Positions 35,605 to 45,578 of a stretch of DNA of 64,000 nt are shown in pieces (the first letter of the stretch is position 1; each line of letters begins with the position of its first letter). The stretch spans positions 1,612,001-1,676,000 of the forward strand of contig CP013997.1 in the NCBI GenBank assembly GCA_001534745.1. Reading direction: 5' to 3'. The position numbers and the translations under genes are program-made. The notes under the pieces were generated by a model that was given only the letters and a program-made list of their open reading frames with translations, was not told where the DNA came from and did no database searches. The stretch is from Pseudomonas monteilii (GTDB taxonomy: Bacteria > Pseudomonadota > Gammaproteobacteria > Pseudomonadales > Pseudomonadaceae).

Positions 35605-38214
35605 ATGGGCAAATCGCTGGTCATAGTGGAATCCCCGGCCAAGGCCAAGACCATCAACAAGTACTTGGGCAACCAGTACGTGGTGAAGTCGAGTATCGGC
35701 CATATCCGCGACCTTCCCACCAGCGGTTCGGCCAGCGCGTCCAAGGAGCTTGCCGCCAAGCGCGGCAAGGCTGCGGCCGAAGGGCCGGTCCTGTCGCCGA
35801 AGGAAAAGGCGCGCAAGCAGCTGATCAATCGCATGGGCGTCGACCCGGACCATGGCTGGAAAGCCAAGTACGAGATCCTGCCGGGCAAGGAAAAGGTCAT
35901 CGACGAGTTGCGGCGCCTGGCCAAGGACGCCGACACCATCTATCTCGCGACCGACCTTGACCGCGAAGGGGAGGCCATCGCCTGGCACTTGCGCGAGGCC
36001 ATTGGGGGCGATGACAGTCGCTACAAGCGCGTGGTGTTCAACGAGATCACCAAGAAAGCCATCCAGGAGGCCTTCGCTCAACCTGGCGAACTCGACATCG
36101 CCCGGGTCAATGCCCAGCAGGCGCGTCGTTTCCTCGACCGCGTGGTGGGCTACATGGTGTCGCCCCTGCTCTGGTCGAAGATCGCCCGTGGGCTGTCGGC
36201 CGGTCGGGTGCAGTCGGTAGCGGTCAAGCTGGTGGTCGAGCGTGAGCGTGAGATCCGTGCCTTCAACCCTGAAGAATACTGGGAAATCCACGCCGACCTT
36301 GGCACCACGCGCGGCGCCAAGGTGCGTTTCGACGTGGCCCGCGAGAACGGCGAAGCCTTCCGGCCGCTGAACGAAGCCCAGGCCATGGCCGCGCTGGACA
36401 AGCTCAAGGCCTCCAGCTACAGCATCGTCAAGCGTGAAGACCGTCCGACCAGCAGCAAGCCATCGGCACCTTTCATCACCTCGACCCTGCAGCAGGCCGC
36501 CAGCAACCGTCTGGGCTTCGGCGTGAAGAAGACCATGATGATGGCGCAGCGCTTGTACGAAGCGGGCTACATCACCTACATGCGAACCGACTCCACCAAC
36601 CTGTCGGTCGACGCGGTGAGCATGGCGCGCGAGTACATCGAGCAGGAGTTCGGCAAGCAGTACCTGCCGGAGTCGCCGGTGGTCTACGGCAGCAAGGAAG
36701 GCGCGCAGGAGGCTCACGAAGCCATTCGCCCGTCCGACGTGAACACGCACCCGAGCAAGCTCAGTGGCATGGAGCGTGATGCCGAGCGTCTCTACGAGCT
36801 GATCTGGCGCCAGTTCCTGGCCTGCCAGATGCCACCGGCGCAGTACCTGTCGACCAGCGTGACCGTGGCGGCCGGTGAGTTCGAGCTGCGTGCCAAGGGG
36901 CGCATCCTCAAGTTCGATGGTTATACCCGTGTGCTGCCACAGCAAAGCCGTCCCGGCGAGGACGACGTGCTGCCTGAAATGACCAAGGGTGAAGCGCTCG
37001 AGCTGCTCCAGCTCGACCCGAGCCAGCATTTCACCAAGCCACCGGCGCGGTTCACCGAAGCCAGTCTGGTCAAGGAAATGGAAAAGCGCGGCATCGGCCG
37101 TCCGTCCACCTATGCGGCGATCATCTCGACCATTCAGGACCGGGGTTACGTGACCTTGCACAACCGTCGTTTCCACTCGGAAAAGATGGGCGATATCGTC
37201 ACCGAACGCCTGGGCGAAAGCTTCGCCAACCTGATGGACTATGGTTTCACCGCCGGCATGGAAGAAAACCTCGACGACGTGGCGCAGGGCGAGCGCGACT
37301 GGAAGAACGTCCTTGACGAGTTCTACGGCGATTTCAGCAAGAAACTGCAGCACGCCGAGTCCGCCGAGAGCGGCATGCGCGCCAACCTGCCGACCTTGAC
37401 CAACATTCCGTGCAAGGAATGCGGGCGTCCGATGATGATCCGTACCGCCTCCACGGGCGTGTTCCTGGGCTGCTCGGGCTACAGCCTGCCTCCCAAGGAA
37501 CGCTGCAAGGCCACCGTCAACTTGGTGCCGGGCGACGAGATCGCCGAGGATGACGAGGGTGAGTCCGAGTCGCGCGTGCTCCGCAGCAAGCACCGTTGCC
37601 CGATCTGCGCCACGGCCATGGATGCCTACCTGCTCGACGAGAAGCACAAGCTGCACATCTGCGGCAACAACCCTGATTGCCCAGGCTACGAGATCGAAGA
37701 GGGCAGCTATCGGATCAAGGGCTACGAAGGCCCGAGCATCGAGTGCGACAAGTGCGGCAGCGAGATGCAGCTCAAGACAGGCCGCTTCGGCAAGTTCTTC
37801 GGGTGCACCAACCCGGCGTGCAAGAACACCCGCAAGCTGCTCAAGAGTGGCGAAGCCGCTCCGCCGAAGATGGACGCGGTGAAGATGCCCGAGCTCAAGT
37901 GCGAGAAGGTCGACGACACCTACGTGCTGCGTGATGGGGCATCGGGCCTGTTTCTGGCGGCCAGCCAGTTCCCGAAGAACCGCGAGACCCGCGCGCCGCT
38001 GGTGATGGAGATCGTCCCGCACAAGGACGAAATCGATCCCAAGTACCACTTCCTTTGCGAAGCGCCGCAGAAAGACCCCGAAGGGCGTCCTACGGTCATC
38101 CGCTACAGCCGCAAGACCAAGGAGCAGTACGTGCAGTCCGAAGTCGACGGCAAACCGACCGGGTGGAAAGCGTTCTACGACGGCGGGGCCTGGAAGGTCG
38201 AAGACAAGCGCTGA
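35605..38214 (+). CDS. topA: DNA topoisomerase I TopA
   Basis: The 869-residue type IA topoisomerase relaxes negative supercoils. The N-terminal TOPRIM domain begins [16 protein letters not shown] and contains [14 protein letters not shown]. The catalytic tyrosine is Tyr325 in [13 protein letters not shown]. The C-terminal part has zinc fingers (CKECGRPMM...GCSGY, CPIC...[15 protein letters not shown]...GCTNPACKN). Length agrees with the proteobacterial enzyme. It is a core gene in the same place in other pseudomonads. Confidence 0.96.
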   Translation: MGKSLVIVESPAKAKTINKYLGNQYVVKSSIGHIRDLPTSGSASASKELAAKRGKAAAEGPVLSPKEKARKQLINRMGVDPDHGWKAKYEILPGKEKVIDELRRLAKDADTIYLATDLDREGEAIAWHLREAIGGDDSRYKRVVFNEITKKAIQEAFAQPGELDIARVNAQQARRFLDRVVGYMVSPLLWSKIARGLSAGRVQSVAVKLVVEREREIRAFNPEEYWEIHADLGTTRGAKVRFDVARENGEAFRPLNEAQAMAALDKLKASSYSIVKREDRPTSSKPSAPFITSTLQQAASNRLGFGVKKTMMMAQRLYEAGYITYMRTDSTNLSVDAVSMAREYIEQEFGKQYLPESPVVYGSKEGAQEAHEAIRPSDVNTHPSKLSGMERDAERLYELIWRQFLACQMPPAQYLSTSVTVAAGEFELRAKGRILKFDGYTRVLPQQSRPGEDDVLPEMTKGEALELLQLDPSQHFTKPPARFTEASLVKEMEKRGIGRPSTYAAIISTIQDRGYVTLHNRRFHSEKMGDIVTERLGESFANLMDYGFTAGMEENLDDVAQGERDWKNVLDEFYGDFSKKLQHAESAESGMRANLPTLTNIPCKECGRPMMIRTASTGVFLGCSGYSLPPKERCKATVNLVPGDEIAEDDEGESESRVLRSKHRCPICATAMDAYLLDEKHKLHICGNNPDCPGYEIEEGSYRIKGYEGPSIECDKCGSEMQLKTGRFGKFFGCTNPACKNTRKLLKSGEAAPPKMDAVKMPELKCEKVDDTYVLRDGASGLFLAASQFPKNRETRAPLVMEIVPHKDEIDPKYHFLCEAPQKDPEGRPTVIRYSRKTKEQYVQSEVDGKPTGWKAFYDGGAWKVEDKR

Positions 38215-38222
38215 GTGCAGCG

Positions 38223-38246
38223 GGCGGTCACCTCGTCGTGACCGCC
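38223..38246. terminator. Hairpin after topA
   Basis: A 9-base-pair stem (GGCGGTCAC with GTGACCGCC) and a 6-base loop start nine bases after the topA stop. There is no T tract, so it may stabilise the transcript end rather than terminate. Confidence 0.45.
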
Positions 38247-38378
38247 TGCCATCCTGCCTGCTGTTGCGCCACCGCCTTGGGCGAACCATGATCTGTCGGG
38301 GTCGTATTCGCGCTTGCCTGGGTGGCGCCTGATCACCGACACTGGCTCATCGCTCGAAGGCCCCAGGAGGGCACCGTG

Positions 38379-38900
38379 ATGGCCCAGGAACTCTACACCC
38401 GTACCAACCAGAAACTGTTCTTCGCCGGGCTGGCCCTGGAATCCATGGGCAAGGCACAGGCAAGCCAGGCCATGAACGCACAGGGCTTGGTTCAGGCCGA
38501 GCGGGAAGCGGCCGTCTTCCACCTGTACGGCGCCTTGTTGGGATTGTGTCAGGAGATTGCCGGCTTTTACCGTCTGACGCCGTCTGCAGAACCCCGCGTC
38601 GAGGCGCTGCTTGCCGAGCCGGCGCTGCGTGATCTTGCCATCCCCGAAGTGGCCGAGCTGCTCGAGTTGGCCCACAACCGCGAAACCTGGCTGGCCTGCC
38701 TGCTGCGCACCTACAACGGTTTGTACCTGCCAGCGCAGGCGAAGAAGGCATCCAAGGGGGATGTGACCCAACCCCTGATCCAGGCGATCAACCTGGATGA
38801 GCCCGCCTCCCCGGTGGTATCGCGCGAAGAGCTGGAGCACTGGCGGCACAGCCTGAAAGACGTGGTTCGACGTTTCCGCGACGCGCTCAGTGAGTGCTGA
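38379..38900 (+). CDS. Conserved Pseudomonas hypothetical protein (DUF6586-like)
   Basis: The 173-residue protein is mostly helical and soluble (MAQELYTRTNQKLFFAGLAL, ALGLCQEIAGFYRLTPSAEPRVE, REELEHWRHSLKDVVRRFRDAL). It resembles a Pseudomonas-specific family that I recall as DUF6586, of unknown role. AGGAGG at 38365-38370 places the start at 38379 instead of the open-frame start at 38322. Confidence 0.65.
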   Translation: MAQELYTRTNQKLFFAGLALESMGKAQASQAMNAQGLVQAEREAAVFHLYGALLGLCQEIAGFYRLTPSAEPRVEALLAEPALRDLAIPEVAELLELAHNRETWLACLLRTYNGLYLPAQAKKASKGDVTQPLIQAINLDEPASPVVSREELEHWRHSLKDVVRRFRDALSEC

Positions 38901-38950
38901 TGGCCACACTGGCTGCTACAATGCCCGCCTTACGTGGAGAACAGTCTTTT

Positions 38951-39184
38951 ATGTCAACGTCGTTTCTGGAAATTGTCGAATTGCCGGATGGCCGCATCGA
39001 GCTGCGCCGTGCCGAAGATGAAGGGTCCCTGGTCATTCTGGATTTCTCCGAGGACGCCAAGGTCTTTCTGCAAGGTCAGCATGTCGAAGTGGCCAAGGCA
39101 ATGTTGAGCGTCGGCGTGCAGATGGCAGGTCGCCTGGTAGAAGGCGAGCTGGAGCAGGAAGAAGGCCCGCGCGTTCTGCATTGA
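38951..39184 (+). CDS. Small conserved hypothetical protein
   Basis: The 77-residue product (MSTSFLEIVELPDGRIELRR, VQMAGRLVEGELEQEE) is acidic and soluble and is found, as far as I recall, in the same place before sulA-lexA in many pseudomonads. A GGAG lies about 12 bases upstream of the ATG, a somewhat long distance. An upstream TACAAT near 38919 could be its -10 box. It is convergent with sulA. Function unknown. Confidence 0.6.
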   Translation: MSTSFLEIVELPDGRIELRRAEDEGSLVILDFSEDAKVFLQGQHVEVAKAMLSVGVQMAGRLVEGELEQEEGPRVLH

Positions 39185-39249
39185 GGTGACGGGGCCTGGA
39201 GGCCCCGAACCTGTCGAGACGATCCTCGATCAAGACAAACCCCTGAGCA

Positions 39250-39726
39250 TCAGCCGAAGCGGATGTTCAGGCTTTGTGCATTCCCCATCATGGCGGCGCG
39301 GACAAGCTGTTGACGTGCAGCGGCGTTGACGTTGCCGAGCCAGCTCACCACGGTGTGGCTACGGCCCAGACGCAGGGCTTCGCTGGCCAGTTGCAGGGCG
39401 CTCTGGGTACCGCGGGGTTGCAGCAGCAGAATGCGTTCGCGGTTCAGCCCCGCCTCCCTGAACCAGGCGTGGGTCAGGCTGACCGGTGGCGCGATCAGGG
39501 TCAGCCAGCGTGCATCCTGCTCCTCGCTGAGTTCGCGCAGCACGGGCGCGAGCAGGCTCTGGCAATGGGCCTGCGCACCGCGCAGGGCCAGTTCACTGAA
39601 GTGCTCGGGCCGGTACTCGGGCGCCACAGGCTCCCGAGTCTTGAAACCGGGTAGGACCGGTTGTGCCAAGAAGGCTTCGAACAAAGGCAATTGTGTAGGC
39701 CTGGCCGATTGTGCGGTGGGTTGCAT
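39250..39726 (-). CDS. sulA: SOS cell division inhibitor SulA
   Basis: The 158-residue protein matches the SulA/ImuA-like family (LTLIAPPVSLTHAWFREAGLN, ILLLQPRGTQSALQLASEALRLGRSHTVVSWLG). SulA blocks FtsZ after DNA damage so that cells pause division. It follows lexA after 11 bases and shares its promoter, as is usual in Pseudomonas, so it is controlled by the two LexA boxes. Confidence 0.9.
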   Translation of the reverse strand: MQPTAQSARPTQLPLFEAFLAQPVLPGFKTREPVAPEYRPEHFSELALRGAQAHCQSLLAPVLRELSEEQDARWLTLIAPPVSLTHAWFREAGLNRERILLLQPRGTQSALQLASEALRLGRSHTVVSWLGNVNAAARQQLVRAAMMGNAQSLNIRFG

Positions 39727-39737
39727 GGTGCCTCCTG

Positions 39738-40343
39738 TCAGCGACGTATCACGCCGACGCTCAAGCCTTCGATCACCAGATCCTGGTCCTTGAGGTCCAC
39801 TTCGATCGGGGCGAAATCCGGGTTTTCGGCCAGCAGCCAGACCTTGGTCCCTTCGCGCTTGAAGCGCTTGACCGTCACTTCGTCGCCAATGCGTGCCACG
39901 ACGATCTGGCCATTGCGCGCTTCACGGCAGGTGTGCACCGCCAGCAGGTCGCCATCGTAGATGCCGACGTCCTTCATGCTCATGCCATGCACCCGCAGCA
40001 GGTAGTCGGCGCGAGGGTGGAAGAAAGCGGGGTTGATGTTGCAGGACTGCTCGATGTGTTGCTGGGCCAGGATGGGCGCCCCTGCTGCCACACGGCCAAC
40101 GACGGGAAGGCCGGGCTCTTCCTTGGTGTCTGCGCCGGGGATGCGAATGCCGCGGGAGGCGCCGGGCGTCATTTCGATGGCACCCTTGCGCGCCAGGGCC
40201 TTGAGGTGTTCCTCGGCGGCGTTGGGCGACTTGAAGCCCAGCTCCTGAGCGATCTCGGCGCGAGTGGGGGGAAATCCATTGTCTTCAAGGCAGCGCTTGA
40301 TGAAGGCCAGGATTTCGGCTTGGCGTGGCGTCAGTTTCAGCAT
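39738..40343 (-). CDS. lexA: SOS repressor LexA
   Basis: The 201-residue repressor has an N-terminal winged helix (about 1-65; [36 protein letters not shown]) and a C-terminal self-cleaving peptidase S24 domain. The cleavage site is Ala87-Gly88 in RVAAGAP. Catalytic Ser122 is in [10 protein letters not shown] and Lys159 is in EVTVKRF. RecA filaments trigger the cleavage. Two LexA boxes in its own leader show autoregulation. It is divergent from psrA. Confidence 0.96.
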   Translation of the reverse strand: MLKLTPRQAEILAFIKRCLEDNGFPPTRAEIAQELGFKSPNAAEEHLKALARKGAIEMTPGASRGIRIPGADTKEEPGLPVVGRVAAGAPILAQQHIEQSCNINPAFFHPRADYLLRVHGMSMKDVGIYDGDLLAVHTCREARNGQIVVARIGDEVTVKRFKREGTKVWLLAENPDFAPIEVDLKDQDLVIEGLSVGVIRR

Positions 40344-40353
40344 GGCGTGGGCT

Positions 40354-40369
40354 CTGGCTTTTTATACAG
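40354..40369. promoter_or_regulatory. LexA box 1 of lexA-sulA
   Basis: CTGGCTTTTTATACAG fits CTG-N10-CAG. It begins 11 bases before the lexA start and overlaps a TATA-rich element. Confidence 0.85.
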
Positions 40370-40372
40370 TGA

Positions 40373-40388
40373 CTGGGATTATATACAG
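40373..40388. promoter_or_regulatory. LexA box 2 of lexA-sulA
   Basis: CTGGGATTATATACAG fits CTG-N10-CAG and is closer to the full consensus. The centres of the two boxes are 19 bases apart, about two helical turns, which would allow binding on the same face. Confidence 0.88.
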
Positions 40389-40521
40389 GGGTGGAGTCGC
40401 TGCAAGCACGAACTTGCGAACGGTCGTCCGATTCTCAGGACAGGAGGTGCGCCAGGGTTCGATGCGCAAGAGCAATGAGCGCTGACTCATCGGTCATATG
40501 GCCTTGACAGCGGCAGGGAAT

Positions 40522-40535
40522 GAAACGTATGTTTC
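40522..40535. promoter_or_regulatory. PsrA-type operator, first box
   Basis: GAAACGTATGTTTC is a perfect palindrome and fits the PsrA pattern (C/G)AAAC-N2-4-GTTT(G/C). It ends 27 bases before the psrA start, which points to autorepression. Confidence 0.8.
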
Positions 40536-40548
40536 AAACAACTGTTTG
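40535..40548. promoter_or_regulatory. PsrA-type operator, second box
   Basis: CAAACAACTGTTTG also fits the PsrA pattern. It shares base 40535 with the first box. The two centres are 13 bases apart. Confidence 0.75.
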
Positions 40549-40562
40549 CGGGCGGAAAGGTC

Positions 40563-41264
40563 ATGGCTCAATCGGAAACTGTCGAACGCATCCTCGATGC
40601 GGCAGAGCAGCTGTTCGCGGAAAAAGGGTTCGCGGAAACCTCTCTGCGCCTGATCACCAGCAAGGCCGGTGTCAATCTGGCTGCGGTAAATTACCACTTC
40701 GGCTCGAAGAAGGCGCTGATCCAGGCCGTCTTTTCGCGCTTTCTCGGCCCGTTCTGCGCCAGCCTCGAGCGCGAGCTCGAGCAGCGGCAGGCACGCCCCG
40801 AGCGTCAGGACAGCCTCGAGGCGCTGCTGGAGATGCTGGTCGAGCAGGCGTTGGCCGTACAGCCGCGCAGCAACAATGACCTGTCGATCTTCATGCGTCT
40901 GCTGGGCCTTGCCTTCAGCGAAAGCCAGGGGCACCTGCGCCGCTACCTGGAAGACATGTATGGCAAGGTCTTTCGCCGGTACATGCAGCTGGTGAACGAG
41001 GCCGCGCCGCGTATTCCTCCCCTCGAACTGTTCTGGCGCGTGCATTTCATGCTGGGCGCGGCCGCCTTCAGCATGTCCGGCATCAAGGCCTTGCGCGCCA
41101 TTTCCGAAACCGAGTTCGGGGTCGATACCTCCATCGAGCAGGTGATGCGCCTGATGGTGCCGTTCCTGGCCGCCGGCATGCGCGCCGACAGCGGGGTGAC
41201 CGACGCCGCCATGGCCGCTGCCCAGGTGCGGCCACGCAGCAAGTCGAGCCCTGCCAAGGCCTGA
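40563..41264 (+). CDS. psrA: Fatty-acid-responsive TetR regulator PsrA
   Basis: The 233-residue TetR-family protein has the N-terminal helix-turn-helix (about 8-55; VERILDAAEQLFAEKGFAETSLRLITSKAGVNLAAVNYHFGSK) and a C-terminal ligand and dimer domain. PsrA of pseudomonads represses fadBA and itself, releases DNA on binding long-chain acyl chains, and activates rpoS. The identification rests on sequence type, place between lexA and nagZ, and two matching boxes in its leader. Confidence 0.92.
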   Translation: MAQSETVERILDAAEQLFAEKGFAETSLRLITSKAGVNLAAVNYHFGSKKALIQAVFSRFLGPFCASLERELEQRQARPERQDSLEALLEMLVEQALAVQPRSNNDLSIFMRLLGLAFSESQGHLRRYLEDMYGKVFRRYMQLVNEAAPRIPPLELFWRVHFMLGAAAFSMSGIKALRAISETEFGVDTSIEQVMRLMVPFLAAGMRADSGVTDAAMAAAQVRPRSKSSPAKA

Positions 41265-41416
41265 GGACCACACGCCGCGTGTCGCTGCAAGGCTGGGCGT
41301 CTTCGTCCGGCTCGGCTAAGCTGCGCGGCGGCGCGCTCCGTTCGTGGTCTCATGCCGCGGCAGGGGCGGGCGCTTCTCCATTTTTCGTACGCTGCGTTTC
41401 GCGCTAAGGATTCAAC

Positions 41417-42427
41417 ATGCCCATTGGCCTGCAAGGCTCCCTGATGGTGGACATCGCCGGTACCTGGCTGACCGCCGAGGACCGGCACCTGCTGCGTCAG
41501 CCCGAAGTGGCGGGCCTGATCATCTTTGCACGCAACATCGACAGCCCGCGGCAGGTGCGCGAGCTGTGTGCCTCCATCCGCGCCGTGCGCCCTGACCTGA
41601 TCCTGGCAGTCGATCAGGAAGGCGGGCGCGTCCAGCGCCTGCGTCAGGGTTTCGTGCGGTTGCCCGCCATGCGCGACATCGGTGAGTGCGCCAATGCTTC
41701 GTCTCTGGCTGAGGCCTGTGGTTGGCTGATGGCGACCGAGGTGCTGGCGGTGGGCCTGGACTTGAGTTTCGCGCCCGTGCTCGATCTCGACCACCAGCGC
41801 AGTGCCGTGGTCGGTCGCCGTGCCTTCGAGGGTGATCCACAGCGTGTGGTGGAGCTGGCCGGCGCATTCATCGACGGCATGAACGCCGCAGGCATGGCGG
41901 CTTGTGGCAAGCATTTCCCTGGCCACGGCTGGGCCGAAGCGGACTCGCACGTGGCCATTCCGACCGATGAGCGCAGCCTCGACACGTTGCGAGCGGTGGA
42001 CATGGTGCCGTTCGCCCGGCTGGGCGATCAACTGGCCGCCGTGATGCCGGCGCACGTCATCTACCCTCAGGTCGACACGCTGCCGGCCGGTTTCTCACGC
42101 CGCTGGTTGCAGGACATCCTGCGCGGCGAGCTGGGCTTCGAGGGTGTGATTTTCAGCGACGACCTGTCGATGGCTGGTGCCCATGTGGTCGGCGATGCCG
42201 CCAGCCGCATCGAAGCTGCGCTCACGGCCGGGTGCGACATGGGGCTGGTCTGCAATGACCGTGCAGCGGCCGAACTGGCCTTGTCCGCTGCCCAGCGTCT
42301 GGGCGTGCGCCCTCCGCCCCGTATCGCCCGCATGCGCGGACGCGGCACGGCCAGTACCGACTACCGTGCACAGCCGCGCTGGTCTGCTGCCCTGACCGCG
42401 CTCAAGGATGCTGGCCTGGTCGATTGA
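41417..42427 (+). CDS. nagZ: Beta-N-acetylglucosaminidase NagZ
   Basis: The 336-residue cytosolic enzyme of family GH3 removes GlcNAc from anhydromuropeptides during cell-wall recycling, and in pseudomonads its products influence ampC induction. It has the start [17 protein letters not shown], the strand [13 protein letters not shown], the signature [16 protein letters not shown] with its catalytic His, and the nucleophile Asp in FSDDLSMAG. Its length agrees with the family. It follows psrA after a gap of 152 bases. Confidence 0.95.
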   Translation: MPIGLQGSLMVDIAGTWLTAEDRHLLRQPEVAGLIIFARNIDSPRQVRELCASIRAVRPDLILAVDQEGGRVQRLRQGFVRLPAMRDIGECANASSLAEACGWLMATEVLAVGLDLSFAPVLDLDHQRSAVVGRRAFEGDPQRVVELAGAFIDGMNAAGMAACGKHFPGHGWAEADSHVAIPTDERSLDTLRAVDMVPFARLGDQLAAVMPAHVIYPQVDTLPAGFSRRWLQDILRGELGFEGVIFSDDLSMAGAHVVGDAASRIEAALTAGCDMGLVCNDRAAAELALSAAQRLGVRPPPRIARMRGRGTASTDYRAQPRWSAALTALKDAGLVD

Positions 42428-42516
42428 GTCGGCTTCGAGCCTTTCTTGCCAGCCTCGCTGAACCGACGCATGCCCCTTTCGGTCTACCTCAGCGGTAAAT
42501 TTCCTAGGACCGAGGC

Positions 42517-43521
42517 ATGCGCGGCAAGACCCTGACCCTGATGACGCTGGCCATCCTGCTGTGCCAGCCAGCCCTGGGGCGTGAGTACCGTTACAGTGAC
42601 GCCCATCTGCACTACGTGGACTTCTTTCAGGAAAGCGAAGGCATGCCGGCGCTGTTGAAGGCCATGGATGCTGCCGGCATCGAGCACTCGATGATTTCAG
42701 GCATCCCCGTAGCGAAGAAATGGCACGAAGACGAACCCAAGCGTCCGCGTTACTACGCCGGTGACGATGCGGCGGCGTACTGGTACAGCGCCACGGACGT
42801 GTATGTGGCGGCTGCCCTACAAGAGTTGCCACCTGAGCAGCGCCGGCGCTTTCATCCCTTTCTGAGCGGTTTCAACCCTGTCGACAAGAACGCCGCCGCC
42901 CATGTCGAGCGCATGCTCGACCTGTATCCGGGGCTGTGGCAGGGCCTGGGCGAGGTCTTCACGCGACACGACGACCTGACGGCCTTGACCAGTGGCGACA
43001 CGCCACGGGCCAACAACGAAGCGATGGACCTGATCTACACGCTGGCCGCCAAGCGCGACCTGCCCGTGCTGGTGCACTCGAACATCACGTCCAAGCGCGA
43101 GCGCAACCCGTTGTACCTGGCCGAGATCGAAGAGCCGCTGGGCAAGCACCCGAACACGCGTTTCATCTGGGCCCACGCCGGTGCCAGCCTGGAAATCCAC
43201 CGTCACCAGACGCAGATGGCGTTCCTGTTGCCCGAGGTCACCCGGTTGCTGGAGCAACATGCCAACCTGTTCATCGACCTGTCCTGGAGCATGCGTGAAC
43301 CCTACCTGCTGGATGAGCAGGGCAAGCCTCGTCAAGCCTGGGTCGACCTGGTCAAGCGCTTTCCCGATCGTTTCATGGTGGGTTCGGACGTGGTCGGTCG
43401 CTTCGGCAGCCTGGGCGAGCAGATGCACGGCTTCGACGTATTCCTCGATGCGCTGCCCGAGCCTGTGGCACGCCGAGTCGCCAAGGACAACTTCCTGGCG
43501 CTGCTGCCCACGGCCAAGTGA
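42517..43521 (+). CDS. Exported amidohydrolase-family (TIM-barrel) protein
   Basis: The 334-residue protein has a signal peptide (about 1-21, CQPALG-RE) and an amidohydrolase-2 type barrel with metal-site-like motifs DAHLHYVDFF, GLGEVFTRHDD, LPVLVHSN, FIWAHAG and FMVGSDVVGRFG. Related periplasmic proteins are of unknown substrate. Export of this fold is uncommon, as most relatives are cytoplasmic. It stands 89 bases after nagZ and may be co-transcribed with it. A long inverted repeat lies between it and fabB. Confidence 0.75.
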   Translation: MRGKTLTLMTLAILLCQPALGREYRYSDAHLHYVDFFQESEGMPALLKAMDAAGIEHSMISGIPVAKKWHEDEPKRPRYYAGDDAAAYWYSATDVYVAAALQELPPEQRRRFHPFLSGFNPVDKNAAAHVERMLDLYPGLWQGLGEVFTRHDDLTALTSGDTPRANNEAMDLIYTLAAKRDLPVLVHSNITSKRERNPLYLAEIEEPLGKHPNTRFIWAHAGASLEIHRHQTQMAFLLPEVTRLLEQHANLFIDLSWSMREPYLLDEQGKPRQAWVDLVKRFPDRFMVGSDVVGRFGSLGEQMHGFDVFLDALPEPVARRVAKDNFLALLPTAK

Positions 43522-43546
43522 CCTGCCGCAGGCAGGCTGAAACGCA

Positions 43547-43604
43547 AACGCCCCGCCTGGTTCGCGTGAGCAGGGTGCTCAGGTCGCGAACCAGGCGGGG
43601 CGTT
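43547..43604. terminator. Long perfect inverted repeat between convergent genes
   Basis: Two 20-base arms (43547-43566 and 43585-43604) are exact reverse complements. Four more pairs (ACGC/GCGT) continue outside a single bulged A, and the 18-base loop itself contains a TGAGC/GCTCA hairpin. There is no T tract. It probably ends both the nagZ-side and fabAB transcripts. Confidence 0.65.
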
Positions 43605-43623
43605 GCGTGTTGCCAGGGAGGTG

Positions 43624-44844
43624 TTACTGACCCTGCCAGCGCTTGAGCACCAGCGTGGCATTGGTGCCGCCGAAGCCGAAGCTGTTGCTCATGACCGTGT
43701 CGATCTTGGCGTTTTCTTCGGTCTGGCGAGCGATCGGCAGATCGGCAACCGCAGGGTCCAGCTCGTCGATGTTGGCCGAGCCGGCGATGAAGTTGTTCTC
43801 CATCATCAGCATGCAGTAGATCGCCTCGTGCACACCGGCAGCGCCCAGCGAGTGGCCGGACAGGCTCTTGGTCGAGCTGATCTTCGGTGCCTTGTCGCCG
43901 AACAGTTCGCGCACGCCCTTCATCTCGGCGACGTCGCCCACTGGCGTGGAGGTGCCGTGGGTGTTCAGGTAGTCGATGGGGGTGTCGACGGTGGACAGTG
44001 CCATCTGCATGCAGCGCACGGCGCCTTCACCGCTCGGGGCGACCATGTCGTAACCGTCGGACGTGGCGCCGTAGCCCACGATTTCGGCGTAGATCTTCGC
44101 GCCACGGGCCAGGGCATGCTCGAGTTCCTCGACCACCACCATGCCGCCGCCGCCCGCGATGACGAAGCCGTCGCGGTCTGCGTCGTAGGCACGGGAGGCC
44201 AGTTCAGGCGTCTCGTTGCGCTTGCTCGACAGGGCGCCCATGGCATCGAACAGGAACGACTGGCTCCAGTGCTCTTCCTCGCCACCACCGGCGAAGACGA
44301 TGTCCTGCTTGCCCATCTGGATCTGCTCCATGGCGGTGCCGATGCAGTGCGCGCTGGTGGCGCAGGCCGAGGCGATGGAGTAGTTCAGGCCCTTGATCTT
44401 GAACGGCGTGGCCAGGCAGGCCGAGACCGTGCTGCTCATGGTGCGGGTGACCCGGTAGGGGCCGACGCGCTTGACGCCTTTCTCGCGCAGGATGTCCAGC
44501 GCTTCCATCTGGTTCAGGGTCGACGCGCCGCCGGAACCGGCGATCAGGCCGGTACGCGGGTTCGACACCTGCTCTTCGCTCAGGCCCGAGTCCTTGATCG
44601 CATCGGCCATCGCCAGGTAGGCGTAGGCGGCAGCGTGACCGACGAAGCGGAAGACCTTGCGGTCGATCAGTTCTTCGAGGTTGAGGTCGATCGAGCCGGA
44701 CACCTGGCTACGCAGCCCCATTTCCTTGTATTCCGGGTTGAAACGAATGCCCGGACGGCTGTTGCGCAGGTTTTCGGTGACGGTAGCTTTGTCATTGCCC
44801 AGGCACGATACGATGCCCAGACCAGTGATAACGACGCGGCGCAT
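43624..44844 (-). CDS. fabB: Beta-ketoacyl-ACP synthase I FabB
   Basis: The 406-residue condensing enzyme extends acyl chains and is needed, with FabA, for unsaturated fatty acids. The nucleophile Cys is in [14 protein letters not shown]. The two catalytic His are in [11 protein letters not shown] and [13 protein letters not shown]. The C terminus [18 protein letters not shown] is typical. It follows fabA after 11 bases in the fabAB operon. Confidence 0.96.
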   Translation of the reverse strand: MRRVVITGLGIVSCLGNDKATVTENLRNSRPGIRFNPEYKEMGLRSQVSGSIDLNLEELIDRKVFRFVGHAAAYAYLAMADAIKDSGLSEEQVSNPRTGLIAGSGGASTLNQMEALDILREKGVKRVGPYRVTRTMSSTVSACLATPFKIKGLNYSIASACATSAHCIGTAMEQIQMGKQDIVFAGGGEEEHWSQSFLFDAMGALSSKRNETPELASRAYDADRDGFVIAGGGGMVVVEELEHALARGAKIYAEIVGYGATSDGYDMVAPSGEGAVRCMQMALSTVDTPIDYLNTHGTSTPVGDVAEMKGVRELFGDKAPKISSTKSLSGHSLGAAGVHEAIYCMLMMENNFIAGSANIDELDPAVADLPIARQTEENAKIDTVMSNSFGFGGTNATLVLKRWQGQ

Positions 44845-44855
44845 GCGAATAACCC

Positions 44856-45371
44856 TTAGAAGTTGTCAGTGGAGGTGAACACGCCGACCCGCAGGCCTTC
44901 GGCGGTGTAGATCTCGCGGCCGTCGACGCTGACCGAACCATCGGCGATGGCCATGTTCAGCTTGCCTTTGAGCACGCGCTTGATGTGAATGTTGTAGGTC
45001 ACCTGCTTGGCGGTCGGCAGGACCTGGCCGAAGAATTTCACTTCGCCCGAACCCAGCGCACGGCCACGGCCTGGCAGGTCCTGCCAGCCGAGGAAGAAAC
45101 CGACCAGCTGCCACATGGCGTCCAGGCCCAGGCAGCCTGGCATCACCGGGTCGCCTTCGAAATGGCAGGCGAAGAACCACAGGTCAGGATTGATGTCCAG
45201 CTCGGCGACCAGCTCACCCTTGCCATACTTGCCACCTTCGGCACTGATGTGCGTGATGCGGTCGACCATCAGCATGTTGGGGGCGGGCAGTTGCGCATTA
45301 CCTGGGCCGAACAGCTCACCGCGACTGCAGCGCAGCAGGTCTTCCCGGGTAAAGGCGTTTTGTTTGGTCAT
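44856..45371 (-). CDS. fabA: 3-hydroxyacyl-ACP dehydratase/isomerase FabA
   Basis: The 171-residue enzyme introduces the double bond of unsaturated fatty acids at the C10 stage. The catalytic His is in [24 protein letters not shown] and the Asp is in the same segment. Length and sequence agree with E. coli FabA. It is the first gene of fabAB. A palindromic site upstream is a candidate operator. Confidence 0.96.
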   Translation of the reverse strand: MTKQNAFTREDLLRCSRGELFGPGNAQLPAPNMLMVDRITHISAEGGKYGKGELVAELDINPDLWFFACHFEGDPVMPGCLGLDAMWQLVGFFLGWQDLPGRGRALGSGEVKFFGQVLPTAKQVTYNIHIKRVLKGKLNMAIADGSVSVDGREIYTAEGLRVGVFTSTDNF

Positions 45372-45502
45372 GCGAGCTCCTCAATAATCCCCAAGGTGGC
45401 GGGGGCAATCTTCCCGGCCTGGCCCGAGCCTAAGGGGCATCGGGTCGGCAGCCTACAGGTAGACTATTGCGTTGTGGTGAAAGTCACAGTGGATCGGTGA
45501 TC

Positions 45503-45520
45503 CAGTACAAGTGTTCACTG
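45503..45520. promoter_or_regulatory. Candidate DesT/FabR-type operator of fabAB
   Basis: CAGTACAAGTGTTCACTG is an imperfect palindrome 132 bases upstream of the fabA start. Read from the fabA side (CAGTGAACACTTGTACTG) it resembles the AGTGAAC...TTGTTCACT type sites known for DesT of P. aeruginosa and the FabR family. This is a match by eye from memory of the sites. Confidence 0.5.
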
Positions 45521-45578
45521 AAAAGACGTATTTTCAGACGCCACGTGCGTCCTGTCCAGTCTTTAAGACTGCCGCACT

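Noticed and set aside
35587..38289. 900-residue minus-strand frame opposite topA
   Set aside because: It is a shadow of topA; no start signal or family.
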